A DNA stretch of 15,040 nucleotides from Acidobacteriaceae bacterium UBA1307 (GTDB taxonomy: Bacteria > Acidobacteriota > Terriglobia > Terriglobales > Acidobacteriaceae). Where the stretch lies: contig DBTV01000027.1 of assembly GCA_002307235.1 (NCBI GenBank), positions 1 to 15,040 on the forward strand. The letters are read 5' to 3'. A program made the position numbers and the translations under genes. Positions 1 to 7,505 of this stretch are shown piece by piece (the stretch's first letter is position 1; each line of letters opens with the position of its first letter). The notes under the pieces are model-generated. The model did not search any database. It worked only from the letters and a program-made list of their open reading frames with translations, and was not told where the DNA came from.

Positions 1-254
1 CAAAACCTTCCCCCTTGCACGCAGGGCTTCAGCCCCGGCCCGCATCGCCCCTCACCCAGCCCATCCCCCGGCGATATGAGGCCTACTCACACAGGCCCGT
101 CATCCTGAGCGAACGGGGCCCCAGGCGCTTTCTTCAGCCTGGGGGTGGTGAGTCGAAGGATCCGCGGTTGTTCTTTCAAAGATGAATCCACCCTTGCCTC
201 TTCGACAGGAATCAATCCCCACGGGTGGCACAAGAAACAACGCTCGGCGCGCAC
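1..254. other. Gene-free left edge with repeats
   Basis: I see no credible gene here. The stretch contains a small GGGCTTCAGCCC hairpin at 24-35 and copy 1 of the ~75-bp intergenic repeat at 96-170. The short reading frames across it are arginine- and proline-rich and have no ribosome-binding site. It lies downstream of the sialidase-like gene, beyond its terminator. Confidence 0.6.
96..170 (+). repeat. Intergenic ~75-bp repeat, copy 1
   Basis: It begins CCCGTCATCCTGAGCGAACG and ends with GTCGAAGGATCCGCGG. It contains a perfect 8-bp hairpin, CCCCAGGC (119-126) and GCCTGGGG (137-144), with a 10-nt loop. The outer ATCCT and AGGAT can also pair. Near-identical copies occur at 1593, 5755 and 7316, all in the same orientation and all between genes. 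Confidence 0.85.
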
Positions 255-284
255 AAAAAAGCCGCACCCCTCCGGATGCGGCCT
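255..284 (-). terminator. Rho-independent terminator of the sialidase-like gene
   Basis: Read on the minus strand, GCCGCA (282-277) and TGCGGC (266-261) form a 6-bp GC stem around a 10-nt loop, followed at once by six T (260-255). The stem begins about 18 nt after the sialidase-like gene's TAG. Position and structure fit an intrinsic terminator. Confidence 0.8.
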
Positions 285-300
285 CTTCCTCCCTCTCCCC

Positions 301-1443
301 CTACGGCACATCCTCCAGTCGCACCCGCACAAACTTGATCGACTGCCGCCGCCACGAGTACGTCATCAGCAAGTCCCCATTCGCCGCCTGCACAATCGCC
401 GGATACGAGTACTGGCCCGGCCCCTCGTCGAGCGTCTTGAAGACCCGAAAGTGCTCCCCATCCCGGCTCACCGCCAGGTTCAGCGGCGACCTCTGGTTAT
501 AGCTGTTGTTAAAGATCAGCACCACGCGCCCATCCCGCAGCCCCACCGCGTCAAGCCCCGAGTTCGGATTCGGCAGGTCGATATACCGCGCCTGTGTCCA
601 GCTCCGCCCCTCGTCCAGCGAATCCGCTATCGCAATCCGCTGCGCCTTCGATTTGCTCCGCGCATAAAACCGCAGATGGTGCCCGCCCAGCGAGACCACC
701 GCTGGCTGAATAATCCCCACCGTCTTCGCTGCCGGCGGAAACACCTTCGTCACCACGCCCGCCGCCGCATCGTGGTCCTTGTGCTCGCCCTCTGCCGCCG
801 CCGCCAACGCCCCCGCATCCGGCACATCCACCGCCGCGGGAATCGTCACCGGACCCGCCTTCGTCCAGCTCTTGCCCTCATCGGTCGACCGCTCAATCCA
901 CGCCGTCCACCGCAGATTCTCCGTCGCCGAGTTCTCTTCGACCGACGATCCGCTCACAATCGTTCCATCGGCCAGCACCAGCGGCTTATCCTTGATCGGC
1001 CCCAGAACCCCCTCCGGCAGAGCCTCCGCCGCGCTCCAACTCGCCCCCTCATCCCGGCTCCACTTCCGCACTCCCGTCCATGTCGAAGGCGACTTGCCAA
1101 TCTTGTAATAGAGCCACAGAACGCCCTTGCCGTCATGAAACAGCACCGGATTCCAGCACGCGCCCCCCGGCTCACTCGCCAATACCTCAGGCGTGCTCCA
1201 TCGCCCCTCATGCTGCCGCGCGCCATAAATCGACACGCCCACTGCCCCTTCCCACTTGCCCCCAAACCACGCCACCAGCACGTCGCCGTTCTTCAGCTCC
1301 ACCAGCGTCGAAGCATGATTATCTGGCTGCGTCCCCGCCGCCGCATGACCGCTCGACTCCGGAGCAAAGATCAACCCCGCCTGCCCCCAAGCCAACCCCG
1401 CCCCCAACACCCAAACCGCCAGACTCATCCATCGCTTCATCAT
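301..1443 (-). CDS. Secreted sialidase-like (BNR/Asp-box) glycosidase
   Basis: The 380-residue protein starts with a clear signal peptide: basic MMKRW, a hydrophobic stretch, and likely cleavage after AWG near residue 20. It should be exported. Four Asp-box motifs (S-x-D-x-G-x-x-W type) mark a sialidase-fold beta-propeller: SRDEGASW at 129, STDEGKSW at 186, SLDEGRSW at 275 and a degenerate SRDGEHF at 326. Such proteins are annotated as exo-alpha-sialidase or BNR-repeat proteins, but the fold is shared by enzymes with other substrates. I did not confirm a full catalytic Arg triad/Tyr/Glu set, so sialic-acid specificity is uncertain. Residues 210-240 (Ala-, His- and Asp-rich) look like a lineage-specific insertion. 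GAGAGGAA lies about 9 nt before the tandem ATGs, so either codon could be used. A strong terminator follows. Its neighbours are a GH78-like enzyme, a permease and an aldolase, which suggests glycan degradation. Confidence 0.85.
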   Translation of the reverse strand: MMKRWMSLAVWVLGAGLAWGQAGLIFAPESSGHAAAGTQPDNHASTLVELKNGDVLVAWFGGKWEGAVGVSIYGARQHEGRWSTPEVLASEPGGACWNPVLFHDGKGVLWLYYKIGKSPSTWTGVRKWSRDEGASWSAAEALPEGVLGPIKDKPLVLADGTIVSGSSVEENSATENLRWTAWIERSTDEGKSWTKAGPVTIPAAVDVPDAGALAAAAEGEHKDHDAAAGVVTKVFPPAAKTVGIIQPAVVSLGGHHLRFYARSKSKAQRIAIADSLDEGRSWTQARYIDLPNPNSGLDAVGLRDGRVVLIFNNSYNQRSPLNLAVSRDGEHFRVFKTLDEGPGQYSYPAIVQAANGDLLMTYSWRRQSIKFVRVRLEDVP

Positions 1444-1555
1444 GATTCCGTTCCTCTCACTTCGTTACCCACATCGTCTACAGTGCCATACATTCACGAC
1501 AAAAAAACCGGAAGGAGCAGGGCCTTCAAGCCCCTGAACCGCCGCAACAAATCCC

Positions 1556-1569
1556 CGGGCTTCGGCCCG
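1556..1569. repeat. CGGGC-TTCG-GCCCG hairpin
   Basis: This is a perfect 5-bp GC stem closing a TTCG tetraloop, preceded by a related GGGC/GCCC hairpin at 1520-1533. It resembles the GGGCTTCAGCCC and GGGCTTTAGCCC hairpins at 24-35 and 7572-7583. Together they look like one family of small intergenic hairpin repeats. Confidence 0.55.
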
Positions 1570-1592
1570 TACATTCCTCCCCACAAAAAACG

Positions 1593-1667
1593 CCCGTCAT
1601 CCTGAGCGAACGGGGCCCCAGGCGCTTTCTTCAGCCTGGGGGTGGTGAGCCGAAGGATCTGCGGTTG
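1593..1667 (+). repeat. Intergenic ~75-bp repeat, copy 2
   Basis: It is nearly identical to copy 1. The only differences I see are GAGCCGAAGG for GAGTCGAAGG and GGATCTGCGG for GGATCCGCGG. The CCCCAGGC/GCCTGGGG hairpin is intact. It lies upstream of the sialidase-like gene, just left of the AT-rich HEPN island. Confidence 0.85.
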
Positions 1668-1741
1668 CATCTTCGACCAAAACCCAATACCCGGGTGCCT
1701 CATGTCCCGAATGCGCTTGAAGCTCTATTTAGATAAACGAC

Positions 1742-1780
1742 CTGAGAAGCCATCTCAGACTTTTGTGCTAATTTTGTGCT
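1742..1780 (+). repeat. Stem plus tandem TTTTGTGCT; possible left end of an island
   Basis: A 6-bp inverted repeat CTGAGA/TCTCAG (1742-1758) is followed by two direct copies of TTTTGTGCT (1761-1769, 1772-1780) separated by AA. The same 11 bases, TTTTGTGCTAA, recur at 3143-3153 on the far side of the AT-rich gene. A possible role is an integration (att-like) or recombinase-binding site. No integrase is visible in the window. Confidence 0.4.
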
Positions 1781-1798
1781 TCACGGGACCTAAAAGTC

Positions 1799-3085
1799 TT
1801 ATCGAGGCCACTCGACGCCCAGTTCATCGTCAAACCTAACACCCTGCATGTTGTCACTGTTGTAACGTGGCGTAAAGAGACAGCCCATTTTCTTTCGTCC
1901 GATGTCAAAACCGGGATAGTGATCTTCGGCGATTCGGTAAAAGTCCGCGGCATATCCGGGCGTAAGGCACGACGAAATCAAATCCCAAAGGAACTCATGC
2001 ACAGCTTGATAGTCCTCGATGACTAGATCGGGCCGATATTGGCGTTCGAGGCCTTCAAAGTATTTGCCAATTGCATCGCCCGGTTCGACAAAGAGCGGTC
2101 GGGTTCCTTCGAAATAGACCTGTTCCACGTATTCCCGCTCTGGATTGTGGTTTCCATGGATTGTGTCGTTTCGCTTGTTCATCACCTTGAGGAACCGCCC
2201 ATAGGTTGCCAGGCGCTTATCAACCGCACGGGTGAAGCCCAAACATTTGGTGTTCAGTTCGCCAAGCCGTCTGTGGATTTTTTCGCGGATGAAGATATCC
2301 AGCTCTGCTCGATTCGCTCGTAATTCGGGCTTGCAGAATGCAAGTATGAGCAGATTGATGAAAGCTTCGGCCAAGATCGGAGTTAGAACCGAAAGCTGGA
2401 GGCAGTTTTGATATAGCTTCACGCGCTCTTTCGCTGAAGTTTCAAATCGTCGCAAGTCACCTCGGAACTGACTAGATGATGGCTTGTAGTTCCCGATAGC
2501 CTTATTGTCTAAAATCTTCGTGTGAAGGTCAGCACACAAATCCGCGATCGCGATGTAACGGTTCGGAAATATCACCCAGTGTTCAAGCGATTTCAAGATT
2601 GAGCTCTTCTTTTTACCTACACGCTTGAAGTCTCCTTTGATGGCGAGAATGAGGCCCATCCAATCCTCGTCCGTCATGCGAACAGACACAATGATTCTGA
2701 CCTGACGAATCCATCCTGTGATCAACACATCGTCGTCTCCGGCTTTCAGCAAGAATTCCCAATGCACGAGGTTATCGCTGTGCTGTGCCCGTAGCCGGTT
2801 CGCAAAACCATTTGGTTCACCGAACCGTGCCTTTAAATAGCAGTACACGTCGACCGGGGCTAGATTTTCGCGCACGGATAAGCCGGAGCTCATCGATCTC
2901 CGCGAAGTTGGCTGAGCTTTATACTTGCTAATCTTTTCTTTTATGAAGCGAACTACTTCCTTAGGTGTCGCGCAGCGCCACGACGCGACATCTAGACATG
3001 GTGGCCTATTCTCGTGAGATGGGACCGTTCTATTCTTTCTCATGTTTTTCAGCGCCTTTCGACAAAACAAATATGACGCTTTCAT
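1799..3085 (-). CDS. Putative solitary HEPN-domain protein (possible ribonuclease)
   Basis: I do not recognise this 428-residue protein as a named family. Its C-terminal half (about 225-375) is helical, with INLLILAF at 243-250 and a charged helix near 262-275. At 305-310 is RNDTIH, which fits the R-x4-H motif of HEPN domains, where Arg and His form the RNA-cleaving site. That supports a HEPN ribonuclease or abortive-infection role by inference only. The N-terminal half (about 70-190) is mixed alpha/beta with no recognised motif. No signal peptide or membrane segment is seen. No nucleotidyltransferase antitoxin, which often pairs with HEPN toxins, is adjacent. The gene is clearly AT-richer than its neighbours and sits between TTTTGTGCT repeats, which suggests horizontal gain. 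The start is uncertain: ATG at 3085 lacks a clear Shine-Dalgarno, and ATG at 3043 (residue 15) has AAAGG upstream. Confidence 0.7.
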   Translation of the reverse strand: MKASYLFCRKALKNMRKNRTVPSHENRPPCLDVASWRCATPKEVVRFIKEKISKYKAQPTSRRSMSSGLSVRENLAPVDVYCYLKARFGEPNGFANRLRAQHSDNLVHWEFLLKAGDDDVLITGWIRQVRIIVSVRMTDEDWMGLILAIKGDFKRVGKKKSSILKSLEHWVIFPNRYIAIADLCADLHTKILDNKAIGNYKPSSSQFRGDLRRFETSAKERVKLYQNCLQLSVLTPILAEAFINLLILAFCKPELRANRAELDIFIREKIHRRLGELNTKCLGFTRAVDKRLATYGRFLKVMNKRNDTIHGNHNPEREYVEQVYFEGTRPLFVEPGDAIGKYFEGLERQYRPDLVIEDYQAVHEFLWDLISSCLTPGYAADFYRIAEDHYPGFDIGRKKMGCLFTPRYNSDNMQGVRFDDELGVEWPR

Positions 3086-3142
3086 GGCGGTGTATCCGTC
3101 TGCAAGCGTGATGAATCACCCGGATCAAAATGGCAGGCAAGA

Positions 3143-3161
3143 TTTTGTGCTAAATTTTGCG
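3143..3161 (+). repeat. TTTTGTGCT direct repeat, right copy
   Basis: TTTTGTGCTAAATTTTGCG matches the left copy at 1761-1777 closely: 11 identical bases, then one extra A and ATTTTG. It lies 58 bp beyond the outer ATG of the HEPN-like gene, and GC-rich sequence resumes just after it. The two copies bracket about 1.4 kb of AT-richer DNA. Confidence 0.4.
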
Positions 3162-3213
3162 ACTGGGGTAGGATAAGGAGTCCCCACCACCACCGCCCCC
3201 TAACAGCTACCAG

Positions 3214-5673
3214 CTAGAACCCACCCTCCCCCGCCTCAATCGCATACCGCCCCGCCGCCTCCAGCACAATCGCCCCGCGCACCGGCCGCCCATTCACGCG
3301 CGCCGCGCCAAACTTCCCCGGCAACTCCACCCGCGCCCGGCAGCCCTTCGGAACCCTCACCGTCATCCGCAGCCCATGCTCCCTGCGCACCTCCACACCA
3401 ATCTCCTCCGCCCCCACCGGCAAACTCGCTTTCACCCACTGCAAATCCCCCAGCTCCGGCCGAATCACAAACCTCCCCGGCCCCTCGGCCTGCAACCCCG
3501 CCACCCGTTCAATCAGCCACAGCGCCGGTCCCGACGACCAGCCATGCGCCAGACTCACGTAGTAGCCCATCTTGTGGTCGGCCTGCAGATATTTGTGCGG
3601 CTCGTTCTTCGGCCAGCGCGGATCGTACGCCTCCCAAAAGCTCGTCGCCCCCTCGTCCAGCATCCCGCCCCAGTACTGACGCAGCCAATCCAGCCCCTGC
3701 CCCACATGCCCCGTCCGCGCCAGCGCCTCCAGCACATAGTAGCCGTAGTACGGCGTAATCCACTGCATCCGCTCCACGCCCCCGCCCACGCCCGACAGAA
3801 CCTCCCCGTAAATCCTCTCCGACTCCTCCGCCGTCGCCCCGCCCGACACAATCGCCATCGCGCTCGTCTGCCAATACGGGCCAAAGGTGCCCGTTGCCGT
3901 GTCCTTCAACCTCTGTTCTGCCGCCTCTCGCATCCGCTCCGCCAGCGCCCGGTACTTCGCCGCCAGGGCTCCCTCGCCCAGCTTGTCCAGCATCGCCGCA
4001 CCCTCGCGGAAGGCCAGCAGATACTCGAACTGCGCTGCTCGCCGCGCCTCCGGCGTATCCCGGTCAAAGTTCGTCGCCCAGTCCACAAACACCGTCTTCT
4101 TCGCCGGATTCGCAAACAGACCCGCGCCGTCCACGTTCGTCTCCATCGTCTTCAGCAGCCCCTTCAGCGGCTCCCGTACCGCCTCCAGATCCGCCCGCGA
4201 ACCCAGCCGACGCTCATGCGCCGCCACCCCCATCACCCAAAACGCCGTATACGTCGGAATCCCGTTCACAGGCTCGTCATACGGCGGCCTCCCGGCCAGT
4301 TCCAGCAGCGTCCTCTGGTTCGGACCGCCATCGGCAAAAATCGCATCCGCCACCCGCGCCGCCACGTCCATGTCCCCCATCCACTTGCCCCGGTCCCGCT
4401 TCACCCCGTCCCAGATTCCCTCCTGCAAGCTCAGGTGCGCCGTATACGCCGCTGTCTCCCAGATCCGGTTCACCCTCTCGTCCGACGACGTAAAGCTCCC
4501 CCGGTACCGCACCGGATACGCAATCCCTTCGAGCGCCGCCGAGCGAATCCTCACCTCATCCTTTACATCAGGAAATCGCAGCAACACATAGCGAAACCCC
4601 GACTTAACTCCGCGCGCAATTCCCTCCGGGGCCAAGTACAGTCGCTGCGTCTTCAGAAATGGTCCCCCCAGAACCTCTTCCTTTGACTCCCCATAGCTCA
4701 CATCCACCGTCGCCGTCCGCGTCCCGCCTCCGCTCACCAGCAGAACCCGGCCCGCCACCTCCTTGCCAAAATCCAGCAGCAGTGAGGGTGTTTCAGCGGG
4801 CGACGCTGTCTCCGGCAATCGCACCACCGCATCCTTGCCCGCATCCGACCTCAGATTCTCAATCCCCTCAAACCGCGCCCCGCCCGCCGCCGGAATCGCG
4901 ACCTCCTTCGGCAGCAGCCGATAGCGACGCATCCGCGACGAAACGCCCACATACCCCGGCCAGTTGATCAGCCCCGCATCCACATGCCACTGATAAAACG
5001 CGTCGCTCGACTCGATCCCGCCCAGCGACTGCACGCGCGGCCACCGGCTGTCGTCAAAGCCCGCCTGCTCCCATCCCGGCTCCAGCCGCGCCACGCTCCG
5101 CCACTGTTTCGAGCTGATCGCCAGCGGCCGCGCCTCCACCCCCACCCCTGCCGGAACAATCTTCGCCGCCACCACCTCGCCCGTCATCACCTGCCGCGTC
5201 AGCGCGTGGTTCGTGTGGTGCGAGTGCCCCCAGCCCCGCACAGCCTCCACCGCCAGCACATTCCGCCCCGGCCGCAGCGCCGCCGACACATCCACCATCA
5301 ACGTCTCAAAGATCAGCCAGCTCTGCGGATTGCACTCCCGCTCCTCCACCAGCCGCCCATTCACCCACACTCGCGCCTTCCTCGGTCCCGCCACGTAGAG
5401 CGTCGCCTGCTTCGGCACCCGCCCCACCACAAACTCCGTCCGAAAATAATGCGGATCGAGCTTCTCCATCTTGTCGTGATGCCGCGGATGCGCCCCATCG
5501 GCCACCACCATCGCATCCCCCGCCGTCCAGATGTACTCCTCCGGCAGCAGCGCCCGCGCCTGCTCTCTTCCCAACGGCAACGCCCGCGCCGGATCAAGCG
5601 CCCCCTGCGCCCCAGACGCCAACGCCGCCGCCATCCCCAACACCACCACACCCGCCAACGCAAAAATCTTCAT
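3214..5673 (-). CDS. Secreted alpha-L-rhamnosidase-like glycoside hydrolase (GH78-related)
   Basis: The 819-residue protein has a signal peptide (MKIF, a hydrophobic run, Ala-rich cleavage region near 20-25). Beta-sandwich regions follow (about 75-170 and 300-380, the latter with LLLDFGKEVAGR). An (alpha/alpha)6 barrel runs from about 390, then a C-terminal beta domain (about 730-815). GH78 landmarks are DGVKRDRGKWMGDMD at 422-436, ATSFWE with Glu681 (expected general base) and AHGWSSGP at 709-716. The first motif is one residue shorter than the classical DCPQRDERxGWTGD and lacks its general-acid Glu, so activity or specificity may differ. It probably releases rhamnose or a similar sugar from plant or microbial polysaccharides outside the cytoplasm. 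I chose ATG 5673 because the signal peptide begins there; an in-frame extension to 5769 would run into a repeat. Confidence 0.85.
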   Translation of the reverse strand: MKIFALAGVVVLGMAAALASGAQGALDPARALPLGREQARALLPEEYIWTAGDAMVVADGAHPRHHDKMEKLDPHYFRTEFVVGRVPKQATLYVAGPRKARVWVNGRLVEERECNPQSWLIFETLMVDVSAALRPGRNVLAVEAVRGWGHSHHTNHALTRQVMTGEVVAAKIVPAGVGVEARPLAISSKQWRSVARLEPGWEQAGFDDSRWPRVQSLGGIESSDAFYQWHVDAGLINWPGYVGVSSRMRRYRLLPKEVAIPAAGGARFEGIENLRSDAGKDAVVRLPETASPAETPSLLLDFGKEVAGRVLLVSGGGTRTATVDVSYGESKEEVLGGPFLKTQRLYLAPEGIARGVKSGFRYVLLRFPDVKDEVRIRSAALEGIAYPVRYRGSFTSSDERVNRIWETAAYTAHLSLQEGIWDGVKRDRGKWMGDMDVAARVADAIFADGGPNQRTLLELAGRPPYDEPVNGIPTYTAFWVMGVAAHERRLGSRADLEAVREPLKGLLKTMETNVDGAGLFANPAKKTVFVDWATNFDRDTPEARRAAQFEYLLAFREGAAMLDKLGEGALAAKYRALAERMREAAEQRLKDTATGTFGPYWQTSAMAIVSGGATAEESERIYGEVLSGVGGGVERMQWITPYYGYYVLEALARTGHVGQGLDWLRQYWGGMLDEGATSFWEAYDPRWPKNEPHKYLQADHKMGYYVSLAHGWSSGPALWLIERVAGLQAEGPGRFVIRPELGDLQWVKASLPVGAEEIGVEVRREHGLRMTVRVPKGCRARVELPGKFGAARVNGRPVRGAIVLEAAGRYAIEAGEGGF

Positions 5674-5718
5674 CAATCCCACCCCAAACTCTTCCCTCGT
5701 TCCCTGCACCTCAACACC

Positions 5719-5828
5719 GCCCATCATCCTGCGCGACGCCGAACAACAAAGGCGGGTCATCCTGCGCAAACGCGGCCCCAGGCATTTTTTTCAGCCCGGG
5801 AGTGGTGCGTCGAAGGATCTGCGGTTGC
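5719..5828 (+). repeat. Intergenic repeat, half-copy plus diverged copy 3
   Basis: A half-copy beginning CCCATCATCCTGCGCGACGC is followed 33 bp later by a full but diverged copy (5755-5828). Copy 3 has TGCGCAAACG for TGAGCGAACG and a hairpin altered to CCAGGC/GCCCGG with a T-rich loop. It ends with the conserved GTCGAAGGATCTGCGG. It fills most of the gap between the permease and rhamnosidase-like genes. Confidence 0.75.
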
Positions 5829-5882
5829 ATTGCGAAGAAAATCTACGATTTCCTCTCTCTTTCACAACCCCGTTCAAGTCCC

Positions 5883-7082
5883 TCAGACCCTGGCCCCCGC
5901 CTTCTTCGCATTCCACACCAGCACCCCGCCGCCCAGCAGATACACCCACGAGGTCGCGCTCAAGCACTGGCTCATCGTAAACCGCTCACTCGCCGCCGCC
6001 AGCGCCAGCGGAGCCACCCCGCCCCCCAGCCATCCCAGCGCATTCATCAGCCCCACCGCCGTCGCCCGCGACTCCTGCGGCACCACGTCATACAGCGACG
6101 CCCACAGGTTCGATTCGTAGATGCCCTTGCAAACCCCCAGCCCCACCAGCGCAGCAATCAGCACACCCACCGTCGGCGACCACCCGCCCAAAAACAGAAA
6201 CGGCGCACCCGCCAGCAGACCCACCGCCTGCGTCCACATCCGCCCGCCGCGCCAGCGTCGAGACCAGCGGTCCGCCAGCACTCCGCCTGCCAACACGCCC
6301 GCCACCGCCGCCACCTGCAAATACACCGTCGCGCTCACGCCCGCCGTCGTCAGACTCATATGGAATTTGCCATACAAAAAACTCGGCAGCCAGACCATAA
6401 AAATCATCGCCACAAAGTTCGCGCCCATAAACACCGCCACCAGCCGCGCCGCCAGCGGTTGCATGAGCGTCGCACGCAGCGCCGGCCCGATCCCCACGCC
6501 CGCCGCCGGAGCCGCCTCTTTCGCCGGTTCCTTCAAAAATCCAAACACCAGAACAAGAATCAGAATCCCCACCGCGCCAAAGACAAAAAAGCTCGCCCGC
6601 CACCCCAACCGTTCGCCGATCAGCGCCGCCAGAATCCCTCCGCCCATCGTCCCCACATACACCGCCGACTGGTGCGCCGCCATCGCCCGCGACCGCGTCT
6701 CCGGCCCGTGATAGGCCGCGATCATCGACATCGCCGCCGGAAAATACATCGCCTCCGCCAGTCCGCTCAGCCCGCGCAGCACCACCATCTGCCAAAAGCT
6801 GTGCGACAGTATCGTGGCCGCCGTCGCCACCAGCCACATGCACATCCCGCCCAGAATCAGCCTCCGCCGCGGCAGTCGGTCGCCCATCCACCCGGCCACC
6901 GGGCCAAACAGCGCATAGACCCACATGAACGAGCTGCCCACCAGCGCCAGCCGTACATTGCTCACCCCGAACTCGCCACGCAGCAGCGGAAACAGCGCAA
7001 AAATCGCCTGCCGGTCCGCATAGTTCAGCCAGCAGACCATCCACAACAACGCCACCATCCGCCACTTCGGCGCAATCCCCAT
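5883..7082 (-). CDS. MFS permease, probable sugar or sugar-acid importer
   Basis: The 399-residue protein has about 12 hydrophobic segments in two six-helix halves. The MFS motif between TM2 and TM3 is GWMGDRLPRRR at 64-74, with a second-half counterpart GGVLADRWSRR at 266-276. A charged central loop lies near 183-195 (FLKEPAKEAAP). The opening (WLNYADRQAIF at 18-28) resembles the anion:cation symporter and hexuronate/phthalate-type MFS families, so the substrate may be a sugar acid or oligosaccharide product. That is inference. ATG 7082 has GGGAG about 7 nt upstream and leads straight into TM1. A TTG at 7124, also with GGAG, would add 14 residues. Placed between the aldolase and the two secreted hydrolases, it probably imports what they release. 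Confidence 0.85.
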   Translation of the reverse strand: MGIAPKWRMVALLWMVCWLNYADRQAIFALFPLLRGEFGVSNVRLALVGSSFMWVYALFGPVAGWMGDRLPRRRLILGGMCMWLVATAATILSHSFWQMVVLRGLSGLAEAMYFPAAMSMIAAYHGPETRSRAMAAHQSAVYVGTMGGGILAALIGERLGWRASFFVFGAVGILILVLVFGFLKEPAKEAAPAAGVGIGPALRATLMQPLAARLVAVFMGANFVAMIFMVWLPSFLYGKFHMSLTTAGVSATVYLQVAAVAGVLAGGVLADRWSRRWRGGRMWTQAVGLLAGAPFLFLGGWSPTVGVLIAALVGLGVCKGIYESNLWASLYDVVPQESRATAVGLMNALGWLGGGVAPLALAAASERFTMSQCLSATSWVYLLGGGVLVWNAKKAGARV

Positions 7083-7219
7083 CGCCCCGCTCCCACCCGT
7101 CACAACGCAAACGGCACTTTCCAAGCACTAACTCCGACAACCTACAAACTAAGTCCTTAAAACTTTCAAATCACTCATGCGCACTAACTTCTTTCACCTG
7201 TACAGCTCCAATCTATAAT

Positions 7220-7268
7220 CTAGAAACTAGAAGCTAGAGGCTAGAGGCTAGAAGCTAGAAGCTACGAG
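7220..7268. repeat. Tandem array of seven 7-bp CTAGARG units
   Basis: Seven consecutive heptads are CTAGAAA, CTAGAAG, CTAGAGG, CTAGAGG, CTAGAAG, CTAGAAG and CTACGAG. As the unit length is not a multiple of 3, TAG occurs in all forward frames; the reverse complement also reads CTAG in every unit. It lies between the permease gene and repeat copy 4. Confidence 0.85.
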
Positions 7269-7276
7269 CGAGCCAC

Positions 7277-7386
7277 CCCGTCATCCTCAGCGAACAGCGC
7301 CCATCAACGGAGGTGGGTCATCCTGAGCGAACGGGGCCCCAGGCGCTTTCTTCAGCCTGGGGTGGTGAGTCGAAGGATCTGCGGTA
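7277..7386 (+). repeat. Intergenic repeat, half-copy plus copy 4
   Basis: A half-copy beginning CCCGTCATCCTCAGCGAAC at 7277 is followed 37 bp later by a full copy (7316-7386). The full copy has the intact CCCCAGGC/GCCTGGGG hairpin and ends GTCGAAGGATCTGCGG. The half-plus-full layout matches copy 3 at 5719-5828. Confidence 0.8.
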
Positions 7387-7505
7387 GCCCTTCACATAAC
7401 TCCAAGAAAGCCCTCATCACTTACCCTCCCCCCAAGGTGCATCCCCCTCTCCGCGCCCAAATTTTTGCGGCGAGGGCGGAGCAAGAAACACCAACCTACT
7501 TCCTC

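Larger units (their letters stand above)
1444..1798. other. Intergenic region with hairpins, repeat copy 2 and a possible island boundary
   Basis: No gene is supported. The order is: a 5' leader of the sialidase-like gene with no convincing promoter; a hairpin GGGC/GCCC at 1520-1533; a UUCG-loop hairpin at 1556-1569; repeat copy 2 at 1593-1667; a CTGAGA/TCTCAG stem at 1742-1758; and the tandem TTTTGTGCT repeat at 1761-1780. Base composition becomes AT-richer to the right of about 1720. Confidence 0.6.

Noticed and set aside
145..1605. Long plus-strand reading frame opposite the sialidase-like gene
   Set aside because: The translation is dominated by Arg, Pro and His with no domain. The opposite strand has a signal peptide, Asp boxes and a terminator. 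Such antisense frames are expected in GC-rich DNA.
3376..6120. Long plus-strand frames opposite the GH78-like and permease genes (3376-4686, 4984-6120, also 5802-7160)
   Set aside because: They are low-complexity Arg/Pro/His products with no motif or ribosome-binding site, and the minus strand encodes recognisable proteins throughout.
96..7386. The repeats as a CRISPR array
   Set aside because: Copies are kilobases apart, about 75 bp long, with whole genes between them and no cas genes.
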